Positions 42,826 through 51,922 of a stretch of DNA of 64,000 bases are shown here, piece after piece (positions within the stretch are counted from its first letter, which is position 1; each line of letters opens with the position of its first letter). Under the pieces are notes generated by a model. That model was given only the letters and a program-made list of their open reading frames with translations. It did not search any database and was not told the DNA's origin. Made by a program: the position numbers and the translations under genes. This stretch comes from Pseudotabrizicola sediminis (GTDB taxonomy: Bacteria > Pseudomonadota > Alphaproteobacteria > Rhodobacterales > Rhodobacteraceae), in assembly GCF_004745575.1 (NCBI RefSeq), contig NZ_RPEM01000003.1:62001-126000 (forward strand). Reading direction: 5' to 3'.

Positions 42826-43695
42826 ATGCGCCACAGCGGACTGACCTCCTTCCTGACCACGGCCCACGCCATCATCGGCAAAGGCCCGGTCGCCGTGATC
42901 ATGGCCGAAGACGAGGTTGAGGTGGACACCACCCTGCGCCACCACCAGACCGCCGGCTTCCCGGCGATTGTGCTGCTTGCGCCACCCGAAATCACCCTGC
43001 CCGCCAGCATCGAGGGCAAGATTCACCGCGTCGATCACGACGTGCATGCCGAAGGCGCGCTGGTCACCGCCGTAAACCGCATCATCGCTGCGGTGCCGGG
43101 TGTCTGGCTGTTCTACGGCTACAACGCCGAATACCTGTTCTACCCGTTCTGCGAGACCCGCAATGTGCTGGAACTGCTGGCCTTTCATACCGAAGAGCGC
43201 CGCGACGCCATCCTGACCTATACCATCGACCTTTATGCAGGCGATCTGGACCGCTTTCCCAATGCGGTCTCGCTGTCCGATGCGCATCTGGACAGGTCGG
43301 GCTATTACGCCCTTGGCCGCCCCGATCCGCTGAACCACAATTACCCCAAGGAACGGCAGCTGGATTTCTTCGGCGGGTTGCGCTGGCGGTTCGAAGAACA
43401 CGTCTCGCCCCAGCGGCGCAAGATCGACCGGATCTGCCTGTTCAAGACCCGTCCGGGCCTGACCCTGCGCCCCGATTTCACCCTGTCGGATGAAGAGATG
43501 AACACCTACGCCTGCCCGTGGCACAACAACATCACCACGGCGCTGGTGTCGTTCCGAACCGCCAAGGCCCTGCGCACCAACCCCGGCTCGCGCTTTGACA
43601 TCCATGATTTCCGCTGGCGCAACTCCACGCCCTTTGATTGGCACAGCCAGCAACTGATGGACCTTGGCCTGATGGAACCGGGGCAATGGTTTTGA
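42826..43695 (+). CDS. GT-A-like conserved protein, unknown function
   Basis: A 289-residue soluble protein. The start (FLTTAHAIIGKGPVAVIMAE, DEVEVDTTLRHHQTAGFPAI) resembles the nucleotide-binding half of family-2-like glycosyltransferases. HDVHAEGALVTAVNRIIAAV and FYGYNAEYLFYPFC follow. I do not see a clean DxD triad, so activity is uncertain. Conserved-looking aromatic and His clusters sit near the C-terminus (TPFDWHSQQL). ATG 42826 has AGAGGGGAA upstream. It is divergent from miaB. Confidence 0.6.
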   Translation: MRHSGLTSFLTTAHAIIGKGPVAVIMAEDEVEVDTTLRHHQTAGFPAIVLLAPPEITLPASIEGKIHRVDHDVHAEGALVTAVNRIIAAVPGVWLFYGYNAEYLFYPFCETRNVLELLAFHTEERRDAILTYTIDLYAGDLDRFPNAVSLSDAHLDRSGYYALGRPDPLNHNYPKERQLDFFGGLRWRFEEHVSPQRRKIDRICLFKTRPGLTLRPDFTLSDEEMNTYACPWHNNITTALVSFRTAKALRTNPGSRFDIHDFRWRNSTPFDWHSQQLMDLGLMEPGQWF

Positions 43696-43842
43696 CCGCC
43701 TGAAGGTGGGGGCGCGGCACAAGCCCCCCAAAGATACCCTACACAGGGCGGAACCATTTCCAGTTTCATGCGTTTGTGACGTGGGCGGGCCCGACGAAAT
43801 TCCTGCGTCGTTACAGTCGCTTCGTCCGAAAGGAACCACGCC

Positions 43843-44634
43843 ATGCGCACTTTGACTTTTCCGCTTCTGCTGATCGCCGGTCTCGGCGCCGCCGCCCCCG
43901 CAACCGCGCAGGATTTCGGCGACATCCTGTCCGGTGTCGCGAAATCACTTGTCACCCAAGAAATGGACAAGAACGCCTTTTCACAGGCGCAAAGCCAGAA
44001 CACCGTTACCGCCTATCGCAGCTATCTGTCGCAATATCCGCAGGGTGCCTATCGCATCAATGCGGAACGCGCGCTGCAACGGCTGGGGGCTTCTGTCACG
44101 CAACCCGCCCCGGTTGAACCGGCGCAGCCCGTCAGCGCAGCGGCCCGCGCCGCTGCGGCCGAGGCCGCCCTTGGCCTGACCCGCACCCAACGCGTGCAGC
44201 TGCAAACGCAGCTCACCAAGCTTGGCTACCCCACCGGCGTGGCCGACGGGCTCTGGGGGTCGAACACCCGCACAGCGATCCGCCGCTGGCAAACCGCCAA
44301 CAAACTTACCTCGACCGGCTATGTCACCCAGGCGCAGGTCACCCTGATCGCCCGGCAGGCCGGCCCCGTGGCAGGCCCGGCCCCCGTGACACCCGACCCT
44401 GATGCCGTCGATGACCGCACCGAAGAACGCCTGCTGGGCCTGACCGTGGCCGAACGGCGCGAAATCCAGCGCCGGCTTACAACTTTGGGCTACCGCACCG
44501 GCGGCGTCGATGGCGTCTTCGGGGCCAACACGCGCAGCGCCCTGTCGGCGTGGCAGCGCGACGAAGGCCTGCGCGCCACCGGCTACATGACAGCCGACCA
44601 GCTGCGCGAATTGCGCCGCCAGACCGGCATCTAA
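43843..44634 (+). CDS. Exported peptidoglycan-binding protein, two PG_binding_1 domains
   Basis: A 263-residue protein with a signal peptide (1-22). A helical N-terminal section (AYRSYLSQYPQGAYRINAER) is followed by two PG_binding_1 domains, at about 110-170 (LQTQLTKLGYPTGVADGLWG) and about 200-260 (IQRRLTTLGYRTGGVDGVFG). Each domain has the typical N-T-R-x-A helix. There is no catalytic domain, so it probably anchors to or senses the wall. GAAAGGAA precedes ATG 43843. Confidence 0.87.
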   Translation: MRTLTFPLLLIAGLGAAAPATAQDFGDILSGVAKSLVTQEMDKNAFSQAQSQNTVTAYRSYLSQYPQGAYRINAERALQRLGASVTQPAPVEPAQPVSAAARAAAAEAALGLTRTQRVQLQTQLTKLGYPTGVADGLWGSNTRTAIRRWQTANKLTSTGYVTQAQVTLIARQAGPVAGPAPVTPDPDAVDDRTEERLLGLTVAERREIQRRLTTLGYRTGGVDGVFGANTRSALSAWQRDEGLRATGYMTADQLRELRRQTGI

Positions 44635-44723
44635 CCCTGCCGGCGGGCCATACCAGCGGTCAAAGGCCCGCCGTCCTCTGGGCGGTTGCCAAGCGCATAG
44701 CACCATCACCCACCCCAAACCCC

Positions 44724-44752
44724 CGATACGCAACCGTACGAAGATCAGCCCC
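44724..44752 (-). repeat. CGTATGGC dispersed repeat, degenerate copy 4
   Basis: Minus strand CTGATCTTCGTACGGTTGCGTAT resembles the CTGATCCGCGTCTGGTTTGCGTATGGC flank of copy 2, but the CGTCATGACG part is absent. It lies between the peptidoglycan-binding gene and the chemoreceptor gene. It may be a decayed copy or chance. Confidence 0.35.
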
Positions 44753-44773
44753 GCCCAAAGACCGGCAGGCCCC

Positions 44774-45913
44774 TCATACCTTGCCGCTTCGCATCGCTGC
44801 AATCATGGTGCTGAGGTCGTCAGACCGGGTCTTGAGCGAAGCGCTGGTCTGGGTTGCGGAGTTTGCCGTGGCTGCACTGTCCTGGATAACCCGGTCCAGG
44901 TCGCGGATCGCCTGATTGACCTGCTCGCCGCCCACCTGTTGTTCACGGGTGGCCGCCGAGATCTCCCGCACAAGATCAGCCGTCCTGGCGATTTCAGGGA
45001 CAAGGGCAGCAATCTCTCGCCCCGCCTCTTGTGAGGCTTTCAGCGTCTCTGAAGACAGCCGGACGATTTCAAGGGCTGCGGCATTGCTTCGTTCGGCCAG
45101 CTTGCGCACCTCAGAGGCCACGACTGAAAACCCCTTGCCATGGCTCCCCGCCCGCGCGGCTTCGATGGCCGCGTTAAGCGCCAGCAGATCGGTCTGGCGC
45201 GAGATTTCCTGCACGATCCGGATCTTCTCGGCAATTTCCGCCATCGCCTGAACCGCGCGGGACACAGACTCACCGGCGCATTGCGCATCCTTGGAACAGC
45301 CTGTCGCGATCTTCTCGGTTGTTGCGGCATTCTGTGCGCAATTCCGCAAAGAGGCGGTGATCTCTTCCATCGCAGCTGATGCAAGTTGCGCAGACGACGC
45401 CTGACGCGCTGCGCCCTCGCTGATCGTGGTCGAAAGGTCGGCAACCTTTTCGCAATCCACCACAACCAGATCAACGCTTGTGCCGGCGCGATCAAGAATG
45501 TCGTTGCGCGTCGCAATCTCCTTGGACATGTCCCGGATGAAAGCGGCATAGACCCAGGACCCCCGGACTTTCATCTTCGACAAGGCCAGACTTGCAGGCA
45601 CAGTCGAGCCATCCTTGCGGGGAATGATGACCTCGCGGCTGGTTCCGACGATCTTGTTGATCCCGGTGGTGCGGTTGGCGTCGATCAGGGCGTCATGATT
45701 GTGCCGGTGGGCTTCGGGAACCAGCATCGATACGTTTTTCCCCAGCACCTCGGCGCGACGGTATCCCCACAGCGCTTCAGCCGCATCGTTGAAGTATGTC
45801 ACGGCGTTCGACACATCAATCAGGACCACGGCATCGATCGCCTGCGCGACCGCACTTTGCAACAGCGCGGCCGAAGGAATGCCCCCTTTGCCCTGCCCAA
45901 ACCCTTTCAACAT
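44774..45913 (-). CDS. Soluble PAS-containing methyl-accepting chemotaxis protein
   Basis: A 379-residue chemoreceptor-like protein without membrane segments or a signal peptide. A PAS domain (about 20-125: [40 protein letters not shown]) leads to an MCP signalling domain with the hairpin tip [20 protein letters not shown] followed by [18 protein letters not shown]. It probably senses a cytoplasmic or redox signal through the PAS domain. No other chemotaxis gene is in the window. ATG 45913 is preferred to one at 45949. Confidence 0.88.
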   Translation of the reverse strand: MLKGFGQGKGGIPSAALLQSAVAQAIDAVVLIDVSNAVTYFNDAAEALWGYRRAEVLGKNVSMLVPEAHRHNHDALIDANRTTGINKIVGTSREVIIPRKDGSTVPASLALSKMKVRGSWVYAAFIRDMSKEIATRNDILDRAGTSVDLVVVDCEKVADLSTTISEGAARQASSAQLASAAMEEITASLRNCAQNAATTEKIATGCSKDAQCAGESVSRAVQAMAEIAEKIRIVQEISRQTDLLALNAAIEAARAGSHGKGFSVVASEVRKLAERSNAAALEIVRLSSETLKASQEAGREIAALVPEIARTADLVREISAATREQQVGGEQVNQAIRDLDRVIQDSAATANSATQTSASLKTRSDDLSTMIAAMRSGKV

Positions 45914-46182
45914 TTTGATAGCCCCATGACCTGCGCATCTTCCGTGCAAGATAATCAGCGAGGCATGAAAAAAGGTTTATCGGTGGCGCACATCAAATCG
46001 CTGGGTTGGATCTGTCACAGTGCCGGGGCAACCCATCCCGCACCCGCAGTGCGCAGAACCGCAGGACGATGACGGTCAAAACCGGTGCGCGCAGCGGGCG
46101 CGCGGTGTCAAGCCTTCCTCCAGAAGCGCCAATAAGGCGACACCCGAAGACGAAACCAGCGCAACGATTTGGTGAATTTAAG

Positions 46183-46258
46183 TGGTGCCCGGAGACGGAT
46201 TTGAACCGCCGACACGCGGATTTTCAATCCGCTGCTCTACCAACTGAGCTATCCGGGC
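46183..46258 (-). tRNA. tRNA-Phe (anticodon GAA)
   Basis: A 76-base cloverleaf on the minus strand: acceptor GCCCGGA/TCCGGGC, D-arm GCTCAGTTGGTAGAGC, anticodon stem GCGGA/TCCGC with loop TTGAAAA (GAA at 46223-46225), T-arm GGTTCAAATCC, and an encoded CCA. It lies downstream of yacG, as in related genomes. Confidence 0.97.
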
Positions 46259-46363
46259 ACCGGACCTTGCAGCACCGCTGCTTTCGGTTGGCGGGTGATA
46301 CGTCAGGGCGGCGGGGCTGTCCAGAGGCTTTTTCGGCTTTTTGCCCGCAGCCCCTCTCCCCGC

Positions 46364-46543
46364 TCAATGACGCGGCAGACGGTCCTCGTCATCAGCGTCG
46401 GGCGGGGTCTCTTCCTCACCCTCGGGTGCGGGAATCACATAGCTTTCGGTCAGCCAGCGGCCCAGATCCACATCGGCGCAGCGGCGCGAGCAGAACGGAC
46501 GGTAGTTCGCATCGGTGGGCTTTTTGCAGATCGGGCAGCTCAT
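46364..46543 (-). CDS. yacG: DNA gyrase inhibitor YacG
   Basis: A 59-residue zinc protein. [19 protein letters not shown] contains CPIC (3-6), then FCSRRCADVDLGRWL with the second cysteine pair (18 and 22), and an acidic tail (EGEEETPPDADDED). YacG binds GyrB and inhibits gyrase in E. coli. Its ATG overlaps the stop of the RNase gene by four bases (ATGA). This gene is short and easily missed. Confidence 0.94.
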   Translation of the reverse strand: MSCPICKKPTDANYRPFCSRRCADVDLGRWLTESYVIPAPEGEEETPPDADDEDRLPRH

Positions 46544-47589
46544 GCGAACAGCCCCCCCGCCACCTCGGCCAGCGGCAGCCGGTCGCGCTTGCGGGTCAGC
46601 TCGTACAGGCCCAGCGTGGTCCAGCCCGCCAGATTGGCCTCGCCGTCGCCCTTGAAGGCGGCCTTGATCACCTGATCCAGAATGGCGCGGTCTTTCTTCG
46701 ACATCGGCGCGAAATCCACCACCACCTGCCCGCCAAGGCCGCGCAGCCGCAATTGGCGCGGCAAATCACGTGCGGCGGCGATGTTCACCTTCAGGCTGGC
46801 GGCGGGGCTGGTGTCCGGCCCGGTGTTCACATCCACCGCGACCAGCGCCCGCGTCGGCTCCACCATCATGTGCCCGCCGCCCACAAGGTCAACGCGCGGG
46901 GTCAACAGGTCCGCCACCATGGCATCGACGCCATGTTCTGCAAAACCGCCGGGTTCCGTCACCACGTCATCCGGGGCCGGGTCCAGCCAGTCGCGGAACG
47001 CAATGTCATGCGCGCCCGGGCCATCGACCAGCAGTTCGGCGTCGCCCTTGATATCCACCAGCACCGCCTCGGCCAAGCCCCGCATCGCGGCGATGTCCTC
47101 GGCTATGGCATCGGCTTCGGCCCCGTCACAGGACGACCGCAGGATCAGGCCCAGCGTTTCCGCCGCGCCCGCCATACCGGCGCTGGCAAGCTCCGCCAAC
47201 TCGGCCCGCAGGTCTTCGTCACGGATGCGGCGGCTGATGTTCAGCCCCGGCGCGTCCGGCGTCACAATCGCAAAGCGCGACTTGAACAGCAGCCGCGCCG
47301 TCACCGGAATGGCCTTGCCGGCCTCTGCCGGCCCCGTCACCTGCACCAGAATGCGCTGACCGGGGGCAATGCCGCTGATCTGGCGCAGAAAGCCAGACCC
47401 GCCCGGCAGCTTCACGAAAATCCCGCCCTGCCCCTTTACGGGCCTGTCGGCAATGGCGCGGTAGATCGCACCCGGCAGCACTGCTTCGGCCCCCGGGTCC
47501 ACCGACAGCTCTTGCAACTGCCCGTCCACCACCAGCGCCGCCATCTGCCGGTCGCCCACCTCGTCCAGTATCACCACGCGACCGATCAT
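46540..47589 (-). CDS. rng: Ribonuclease E/G family protein
   Basis: A 349-residue RNase E/G-type endoribonuclease. The RNase H-like and DNase I-like core is represented by [40 protein letters not shown] (with the metal-binding Asp) and [20 protein letters not shown]. It is shorter than RNase G (about 490), as the alphaproteobacterial infA-maf-linked forms are, and lacks the long scaffold tail of RNase E. ATG 47589 overlaps the maf stop. Confidence 0.9.
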   Translation of the reverse strand: MIGRVVILDEVGDRQMAALVVDGQLQELSVDPGAEAVLPGAIYRAIADRPVKGQGGIFVKLPGGSGFLRQISGIAPGQRILVQVTGPAEAGKAIPVTARLLFKSRFAIVTPDAPGLNISRRIRDEDLRAELAELASAGMAGAAETLGLILRSSCDGAEADAIAEDIAAMRGLAEAVLVDIKGDAELLVDGPGAHDIAFRDWLDPAPDDVVTEPGGFAEHGVDAMVADLLTPRVDLVGGGHMMVEPTRALVAVDVNTGPDTSPAASLKVNIAAARDLPRQLRLRGLGGQVVVDFAPMSKKDRAILDQVIKAAFKGDGEANLAGWTTLGLYELTRKRDRLPLAEVAGGLFA

Positions 47590-48161
47590 GCCTGCCTCCA
47601 GACCGGATAGCCGATGGCCTCCAGCAAAACTGCGGTTTCCGCCACCGGCAAACCCATGATGCCGGTAAAACTGCCCTGAATCCAAGGGATCAGCGCGCCC
47701 GCAAGCCCTTGGATGCCATAGCCGCCCGCCTTGCCCTGCCAGTCGCCCGACGCAAGATACCCGTTCAACTCGGCATCCGACAACCGCTTCATCTTGACCG
47801 TGCTCACCGACTCGCGGGTCAGAATTCGGCCCCCCCGGCGCACGGCCACTGCGGTGATCACCTCATGCCGCCGCCCGCCCAGCAGCGTCAGGAACGCCGC
47901 AGCCTCACCCGCGTTCGCGGGCTTGCCCAGAATGCGGCGGCCAAGCGCCACCGTGGTATCGGCGCAGATCACCACGTCGTCGGGCCCGGCCTCCACCGCC
48001 AGCACCTTTTCCCGCGCAATCCGCGCGCAATAGGGCCGCGGCAATTCGCGGGGGCGCGGATCTTCGTTGATGTCGGGGGGAAGGATGGCATCCGGCACCA
48101 GCCCTATCTGCGCCAGAAGCTCTTTCCGGCGCGGGCTGGCAGAGCCTAAAATCAGCCGCAA
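47586..48161 (-). CDS. maf: Maf-like nucleoside triphosphate pyrophosphatase
   Basis: A 191-residue house-cleaning NTP pyrophosphatase. [19 protein letters not shown] is the family N-terminus. [20 protein letters not shown] carries the catalytic Asp, and [18 protein letters not shown] the substrate-binding motif. It starts one base after the infA stop, with a four-base overlap to the RNase gene, giving an infA-maf-rng-yacG operon. Confidence 0.94.
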   Translation of the reverse strand: MRLILGSASPRRKELLAQIGLVPDAILPPDINEDPRPRELPRPYCARIAREKVLAVEAGPDDVVICADTTVALGRRILGKPANAGEAAAFLTLLGGRRHEVITAVAVRRGGRILTRESVSTVKMKRLSDAELNGYLASGDWQGKAGGYGIQGLAGALIPWIQGSFTGIMGLPVAETAVLLEAIGYPVWRQA

Positions 48162-48162
48162 C

Positions 48163-48381
48163 TTACTTGAAACGATAGTTGATACGGCCCTTCGACAGGT
48201 CGTAGGGGGTCATTTCCACCTGTACCTTGTCGCCTGCCAGAACGCGGATGCGGTTCTTGCGCATCTTGCCTGCCATCACCGCAATCAATTCATGGCCATT
48301 GTCGAGTTCAACCTTGAATGTCGCGTTCGGCAGGAGTTCCTTGACGACACCGGGGAATTCGAGAATGTCTTCCTTGGCCAT
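48163..48381 (-). CDS. infA: Translation initiation factor IF-1
   Basis: A 72-residue OB-fold protein, the standard size. [20 protein letters not shown] and [20 protein letters not shown] are family-typical, ending [11 protein letters not shown] 48381 is chosen over an open extension to 48423. First gene of the infA-maf-rng-yacG operon. Confidence 0.97.
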   Translation of the reverse strand: MAKEDILEFPGVVKELLPNATFKVELDNGHELIAVMAGKMRKNRIRVLAGDKVQVEMTPYDLSKGRINYRFK

Positions 48382-48549
48382 GGTCACTCCAATAAATATG
48401 AGCCCGCGGGAACCGCAGGCCATGTGCGGCGCATATGCGCCTGATTCCCCGGGTTTTCAAGAGGATTCTCCGCCACTCGCCCCACGCAGCGGCGCAGACG
48501 CGCCGCGCCCGAAGCGATCCGCGCCGTCAGGCAGGCAACGCAGCCCGCG

Positions 48550-49431
48550 TTATCCTGCGGTGCGCGCCGCCTGTTCGCCCCAATGCAGATGGTTCAACAC
48601 CCGTCCATCGCGCCGCACATGGCGGATCGCCTCAAGGCTCACCTCTGCCACTGCCCAGCCCGGCACATTCAGCGTGGTTTCGGCCAGAATCCCCGTCGGC
48701 GGAAAGCCGGTATCGGGCGGGCCATAGATCGACGCCGACCCCGTGTTCATATCCACCGCCGGGCAAAAATCGCAGGGGCCAACCGTGGGGGCATGGGCCA
48801 CAACACATTGATTTTCCAGCGCCCGCGCCATCGACCCGATCCGCACCCGGGAAAACCCGGCCAGAGATTCGGTGCAGGACGGGGCCAGCAAAATCTCAGC
48901 CCCCTGATCCACCAGATGCCGCCCCAGCAGCGGAAATTCACTGTCATAGCAGATGATCACCCCGATGCGGCCCAGATCGGTGTCAAACGGCGTCAGGCCC
49001 TGCCCGGCCACCACATCCCACTCCTCACGCTCGAACCGGGTCATGATCTGCTTGTCCTGATGCCCGATAATCCCGTCCGGCCCATAGAGCGTGGCCCGGT
49101 TCACCGGGCGGGGGCCCGCGAAAAACGGCCGCGACGCGCCAAGGATCAGGCAATCATGCGCCCGCGCCAGGTCCAGATGCAGCGCATCGGTGGCAGGCCC
49201 GTGCCGCGCCACCTCATGCAACCCCGCCTCCAGATCCGCCGCCACCGCGCGCCCGCCCAGACTGCACAGCTCCATCGCGCCATATTCGGGGAACACCAGC
49301 AGCTTTGCCCCCTGCGCCGCCGCATCCGCAACCCACCTGCCCAGCTTGGCGGCATGGTCGTCGAAATGGTCAAACCAGGTCAGATCGTAGGCGGCAGCGG
49401 CCAAGGTAAAGGTTGTGGTAAAGCTGGTCAT
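48550..49431 (-). CDS. Carbon-nitrogen hydrolase (nitrilase superfamily)
   Basis: A 293-residue amidase/nitrilase-like enzyme. The triad is complete: Glu49 (VFPEYGAM), Lys127 (GHQDKQIMTRFE) and Cys161 (IICYDSEFP). It has no signal peptide. The substrate is not predictable. It is the third gene of a tightly coupled operon (SnoaL-like, GNAT, this), with four-base ATGA overlaps at both joints. Confidence 0.9.
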   Translation of the reverse strand: MTSFTTTFTLAAAAYDLTWFDHFDDHAAKLGRWVADAAAQGAKLLVFPEYGAMELCSLGGRAVAADLEAGLHEVARHGPATDALHLDLARAHDCLILGASRPFFAGPRPVNRATLYGPDGIIGHQDKQIMTRFEREEWDVVAGQGLTPFDTDLGRIGVIICYDSEFPLLGRHLVDQGAEILLAPSCTESLAGFSRVRIGSMARALENQCVVAHAPTVGPCDFCPAVDMNTGSASIYGPPDTGFPPTGILAETTLNVPGWAVAEVSLEAIRHVRRDGRVLNHLHWGEQAARTAG

Positions 49432-50051
49432 AAGGCGCGCATCCAGAATTGCAGGGGTTTCTTGGTCTCGACATCATGGCCCACATCGCGCCATGAAAAT
49501 TCAGCAATCACGCCCGGCAAGGGCGCATAGCCGCGCCCCAGCCAGAACGCATCATTGCTGCGGTGAAGATCAGGCCGCAACGGGTGATCAACAGGCCGCT
49601 GAACCGAGCAATAGGCCACATGACTGCGCCCCAAGGCGCGGGCATGATCTTCGCGCAGATCAAAGAACCTGTGCCCCAGCCCCAGCCCGCGATACTCCGC
49701 CAGCAGCACCGATTCCGCACCGTACAGGATAGAGGTCAGCGGCAGCCCCAGCCCGGCAAGGGGGGCGGCGAATTCCGCCGCATGATCCTCCATCGGGGTC
49801 GAGGTCGAGGCCCCGATCAGCCGATCGCCATCAAATGCCCCCACCAGCAGGGCCTGCGGCGCATCGCGGTAGGTCTGCAGATAATCGCGCTCATATTCCA
49901 GCGCGCCGTCGTACAGATAGGGCCAGTCGCGGAATACCGCGATCCGCAGGCCCGCCACCGCATCCAGATGCTGCTCCAGCTCTGCCCCCTGCAGGGCGCG
50001 GACACGGAGTCCCTCCGGCAGGTCGGGCCGCGCTGCGGCAGCATCGCTCAT
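49428..50051 (-). CDS. GNAT family acetyltransferase
   Basis: A 207-residue protein with the GNAT fold. The acetyl-CoA-binding loop is in LLAEYRGLGLGHRFFDLRED, preceded by strand 4 (ILYGAESVLLAEY). HVAYCSVQRPVDHPLRP may line the acceptor site. Acceptor unknown. ATG 50051 overlaps the SnoaL-like stop; its own stop overlaps the nitrilase start. Confidence 0.82.
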   Translation of the reverse strand: MSDAAAARPDLPEGLRVRALQGAELEQHLDAVAGLRIAVFRDWPYLYDGALEYERDYLQTYRDAPQALLVGAFDGDRLIGASTSTPMEDHAAEFAAPLAGLGLPLTSILYGAESVLLAEYRGLGLGHRFFDLREDHARALGRSHVAYCSVQRPVDHPLRPDLHRSNDAFWLGRGYAPLPGVIAEFSWRDVGHDVETKKPLQFWMRAL

Positions 50052-50452
50052 GCCGACACCATCGCCACCCAATCCGACAGGTTGTAAAACGTGGTGATGC
50101 GGGCGATTTTCCCCTCCCGCAGATCAAAGAACGCCCCCGCCGGCAGCACATAGCGCTGCCCCCGCGCCTCGGGCAATCCGGGGTCGGTCTTCAGATATTC
50201 GCCATGCACGGTAAATTCCGCCGCGCCGCGCGTGCCGTCGGGCGAGGTGAAAATCACCAGATCGTGCAACTGCTCGCGGTAGCTGACGCCCATATGCGCA
50301 CAAAACTCCGCGAACTTTTCGCGCCCGCGCCGGATGCCCCCCTCATTCACCCGATGTTCCACATCATCGGTGACCAGCGCCAGCATTCCGGTGGGGTCGC
50401 CCGCATTGAAGGCGGCGTAATAGGCGGCAAGGGTGATTTCGGCTTGGGACAT
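50048..50452 (-). CDS. SnoaL-like / NTF2-fold protein
   Basis: A 134-residue protein of the ketosteroid-isomerase-related NTF2 fold. AAYYAAFNAGDPTGMLALVTDDVEHRVNEG is the helical start with the acidic pocket. FTSPDGTRGAAEFTVHGEYL and FFDLREGKIARITTFYNLSD are the sheet. Reaction unknown: isomerases, hydrolases and binding proteins share this fold. First gene of the three-gene operon. Confidence 0.85.
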   Translation of the reverse strand: MSQAEITLAAYYAAFNAGDPTGMLALVTDDVEHRVNEGGIRRGREKFAEFCAHMGVSYREQLHDLVIFTSPDGTRGAAEFTVHGEYLKTDPGLPEARGQRYVLPAGAFFDLREGKIARITTFYNLSDWVAMVSA

Positions 50453-50519
50453 GGGACAGCTCCGGGTTCTGACCGCACGATAGCGGCATTAAACCGGATG
50501 GCCAGTCCTTTTGGCCAGC

Positions 50520-50570
50520 GGTGGAGTGGGGGCCAGCCCCCACTCCACCGGGGTATTTGGAAAAGCCGCA
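50520..50570 (+). other. Gene-end hairpin element, 14-bp stem
   Basis: GGTGGAGTGGGGGC (50520-50533) and its exact reverse complement (50536-50549), loop CA, followed by CGGGGTATTTGGAAAAGCC. This is the longest stem of the family. Its plus-strand orientation is opposite to the two flanking minus-strand genes, unlike the other copies. Confidence 0.55.
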
Positions 50571-50574
50571 AATA

Positions 50575-51417
50575 TCAGAAACTTGCCAGCGCCTGCGCGA
50601 TTCCCTCTGCCATCGGCGTGGTCGGGCGACCAATCAGGCGCGACAGGGTGCCGCTGTCATCGTGCAGTGCGCCCTGTGCCGCCTTGGCATCGCTGTCGGC
50701 CAAGATGCGGGCAAAGCCTTCGGGCAGGCCAAAGCCGATCAGGATATCGGCATAGGTCGCCTCGGGCAGGCTGTCATAGCGCATCGCCTTGCCGGACTGG
50801 CGGCCCAGTTCGGCCGCGAACTCCGCCATGGTAAAGGCAGTATCGCTCGCCAGTTCATAGACCGCATTGTCATGGCCTTCGGTTGCGGCGGTGACCGCAA
50901 TCGCTTCGGCAAAATCCGCGCGCGCAGCGGCAGAGAACAGGCCCTCGCCAGCGGACCCGATGACCGCGCCATGCGCCAAGGCTGCTGCCAGCGATCCGGT
51001 CAGGTTTTCCAGATACCAGCCATTGCGCAGCAGCGTATAGGTCAGACCCGACGCCTTCAGCGCCGCTTCGGTCGCACAATGATCCTGCGCCAGCATCATG
51101 GGGGACGCATCGCCCTTGAGGATCGAGGTGTAGATCACCCGCTCCACCCCCGCCGCCTTCGCCGCCGCAATCACATTGCCATGCTGCCCGGCGCGGTCGT
51201 TGAAATCATTGGACGAAATCAGCACCAGCACATCGACCCCCGCAAGCGCGGCGGCATCCGGGGCGGTGTAGTCAAAGGCGCGCACCTCCACCCCCAGATC
51301 GGCGGCCTTTTCCGGGCTGCGGGCAAGGGCGATGGGGCGTTCCCCCCGGGCGATCAGGGCGGCAATGGCAAGGCGGCCAAGCTGGCCGGTGGCTGCGGTC
51401 ACGGCGATGGTGGTCAT
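50575..51417 (-). CDS. NmrA/SDR-type NAD(P)H:quinone oxidoreductase (QorB-like)
   Basis: A 280-residue atypical short-chain dehydrogenase. The nucleotide-binding motif is VTAATGQLGRLAIAAL (5-20). RVIYTSILKGDASPM and LRNGWYLENL fit the QorB/NmrA type that reduces quinones with NAD(P)H. The canonical YxxxK is not evident, as in this subfamily. ATG 51417 has GGAGA upstream. It is divergent from the HxlR regulator, a classic quinone-sensing pair. Confidence 0.87.
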   Translation of the reverse strand: MTTIAVTAATGQLGRLAIAALIARGERPIALARSPEKAADLGVEVRAFDYTAPDAAALAGVDVLVLISSNDFNDRAGQHGNVIAAAKAAGVERVIYTSILKGDASPMMLAQDHCATEAALKASGLTYTLLRNGWYLENLTGSLAAALAHGAVIGSAGEGLFSAAARADFAEAIAVTAATEGHDNAVYELASDTAFTMAEFAAELGRQSGKAMRYDSLPEATYADILIGFGLPEGFARILADSDAKAAQGALHDDSGTLSRLIGRPTTPMAEGIAQALASF

Positions 51418-51459
51418 GGAGATCTCCTGAAATTGCGACACGACCGAAGTACCGCCTTT

Positions 51460-51476
51460 ACTTCCTTATCGTAAGT
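51460..51476. promoter_or_regulatory. Dyad between QorB-like and HxlR genes
   Basis: ACTT-CCTTATCGT-AAGT with CTTA-TCG-TAAG nested inside (51465-51475). It lies 43-59 bases before the QorB-like start and 36-52 before the HxlR start, the expected position of an operator shared by the two. Confidence 0.45.
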
Positions 51477-51511
51477 ACATACATTTTTGTTAGTATACCG
51501 CAGAGGCGCAC

Positions 51512-51916
51512 ATGACCCCTTCCACCACAGCACACAACCTGATCGACCAGTGGCGCAGGGGCGATGTTCTGGCAGCGAACTGCCCTTCGCGCGGCATCCT
51601 GCAGCACCTGACCAGCAAATGGGGCACGCTTGTCATGGTGACCCTTGCCACCGGCCCGCACCGCTTTGCCCAGTTGCGCCGCCGGATCGACGGGGTCAGC
51701 GAACGGATGCTGGCGCAAACCCTGCAACAGCTTGAGGCGGATGGTTTTATCCTGCGCGTGGCCCGCGATGTGGTGCCGCCGCATGTCAGCTACAGCCTGA
51801 CGCCCTTGGGGACCGAAGCCGCGGCGCATGTCATCGCGCTGACCGCGTGGATCGAAAGCAATCTGCCCAGAATGGGTGCCACCCCGGCCCAGCCAGAACC
51901 GGAAGCGGCCCTCTAA
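51512..51916 (+). CDS. HxlR family regulator (quinone-sensing type)
   Basis: A 134-residue winged-helix regulator. The core runs from PSRGILQHLTSKWGTLVMVT to GVSERMLAQTLQQLEADGFI. Cys24 (AANCPSRG) is at the position where QorR/YodB-type members carry the redox- or quinone-reactive cysteine. It probably represses the divergent QorB-like gene until quinones or diamide-like stress modify Cys24. That mechanism is family-based inference. Confidence 0.9.
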   Translation: MTPSTTAHNLIDQWRRGDVLAANCPSRGILQHLTSKWGTLVMVTLATGPHRFAQLRRRIDGVSERMLAQTLQQLEADGFILRVARDVVPPHVSYSLTPLGTEAAAHVIALTAWIESNLPRMGATPAQPEPEAAL

Positions 51917-51922
51917 GGGTCT

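Noticed and set aside
45914-46182. Small RNA or short gene between the chemoreceptor and tRNA-Phe
   Set aside because: No terminator, ribosome binding site or conserved structure was evident in these 269 bases.
46183-46258. tRNA-Phe as integration site of a genomic island
   Set aside because: I saw no repeat of the tRNA 3' end elsewhere in the window and no integrase gene beside it.
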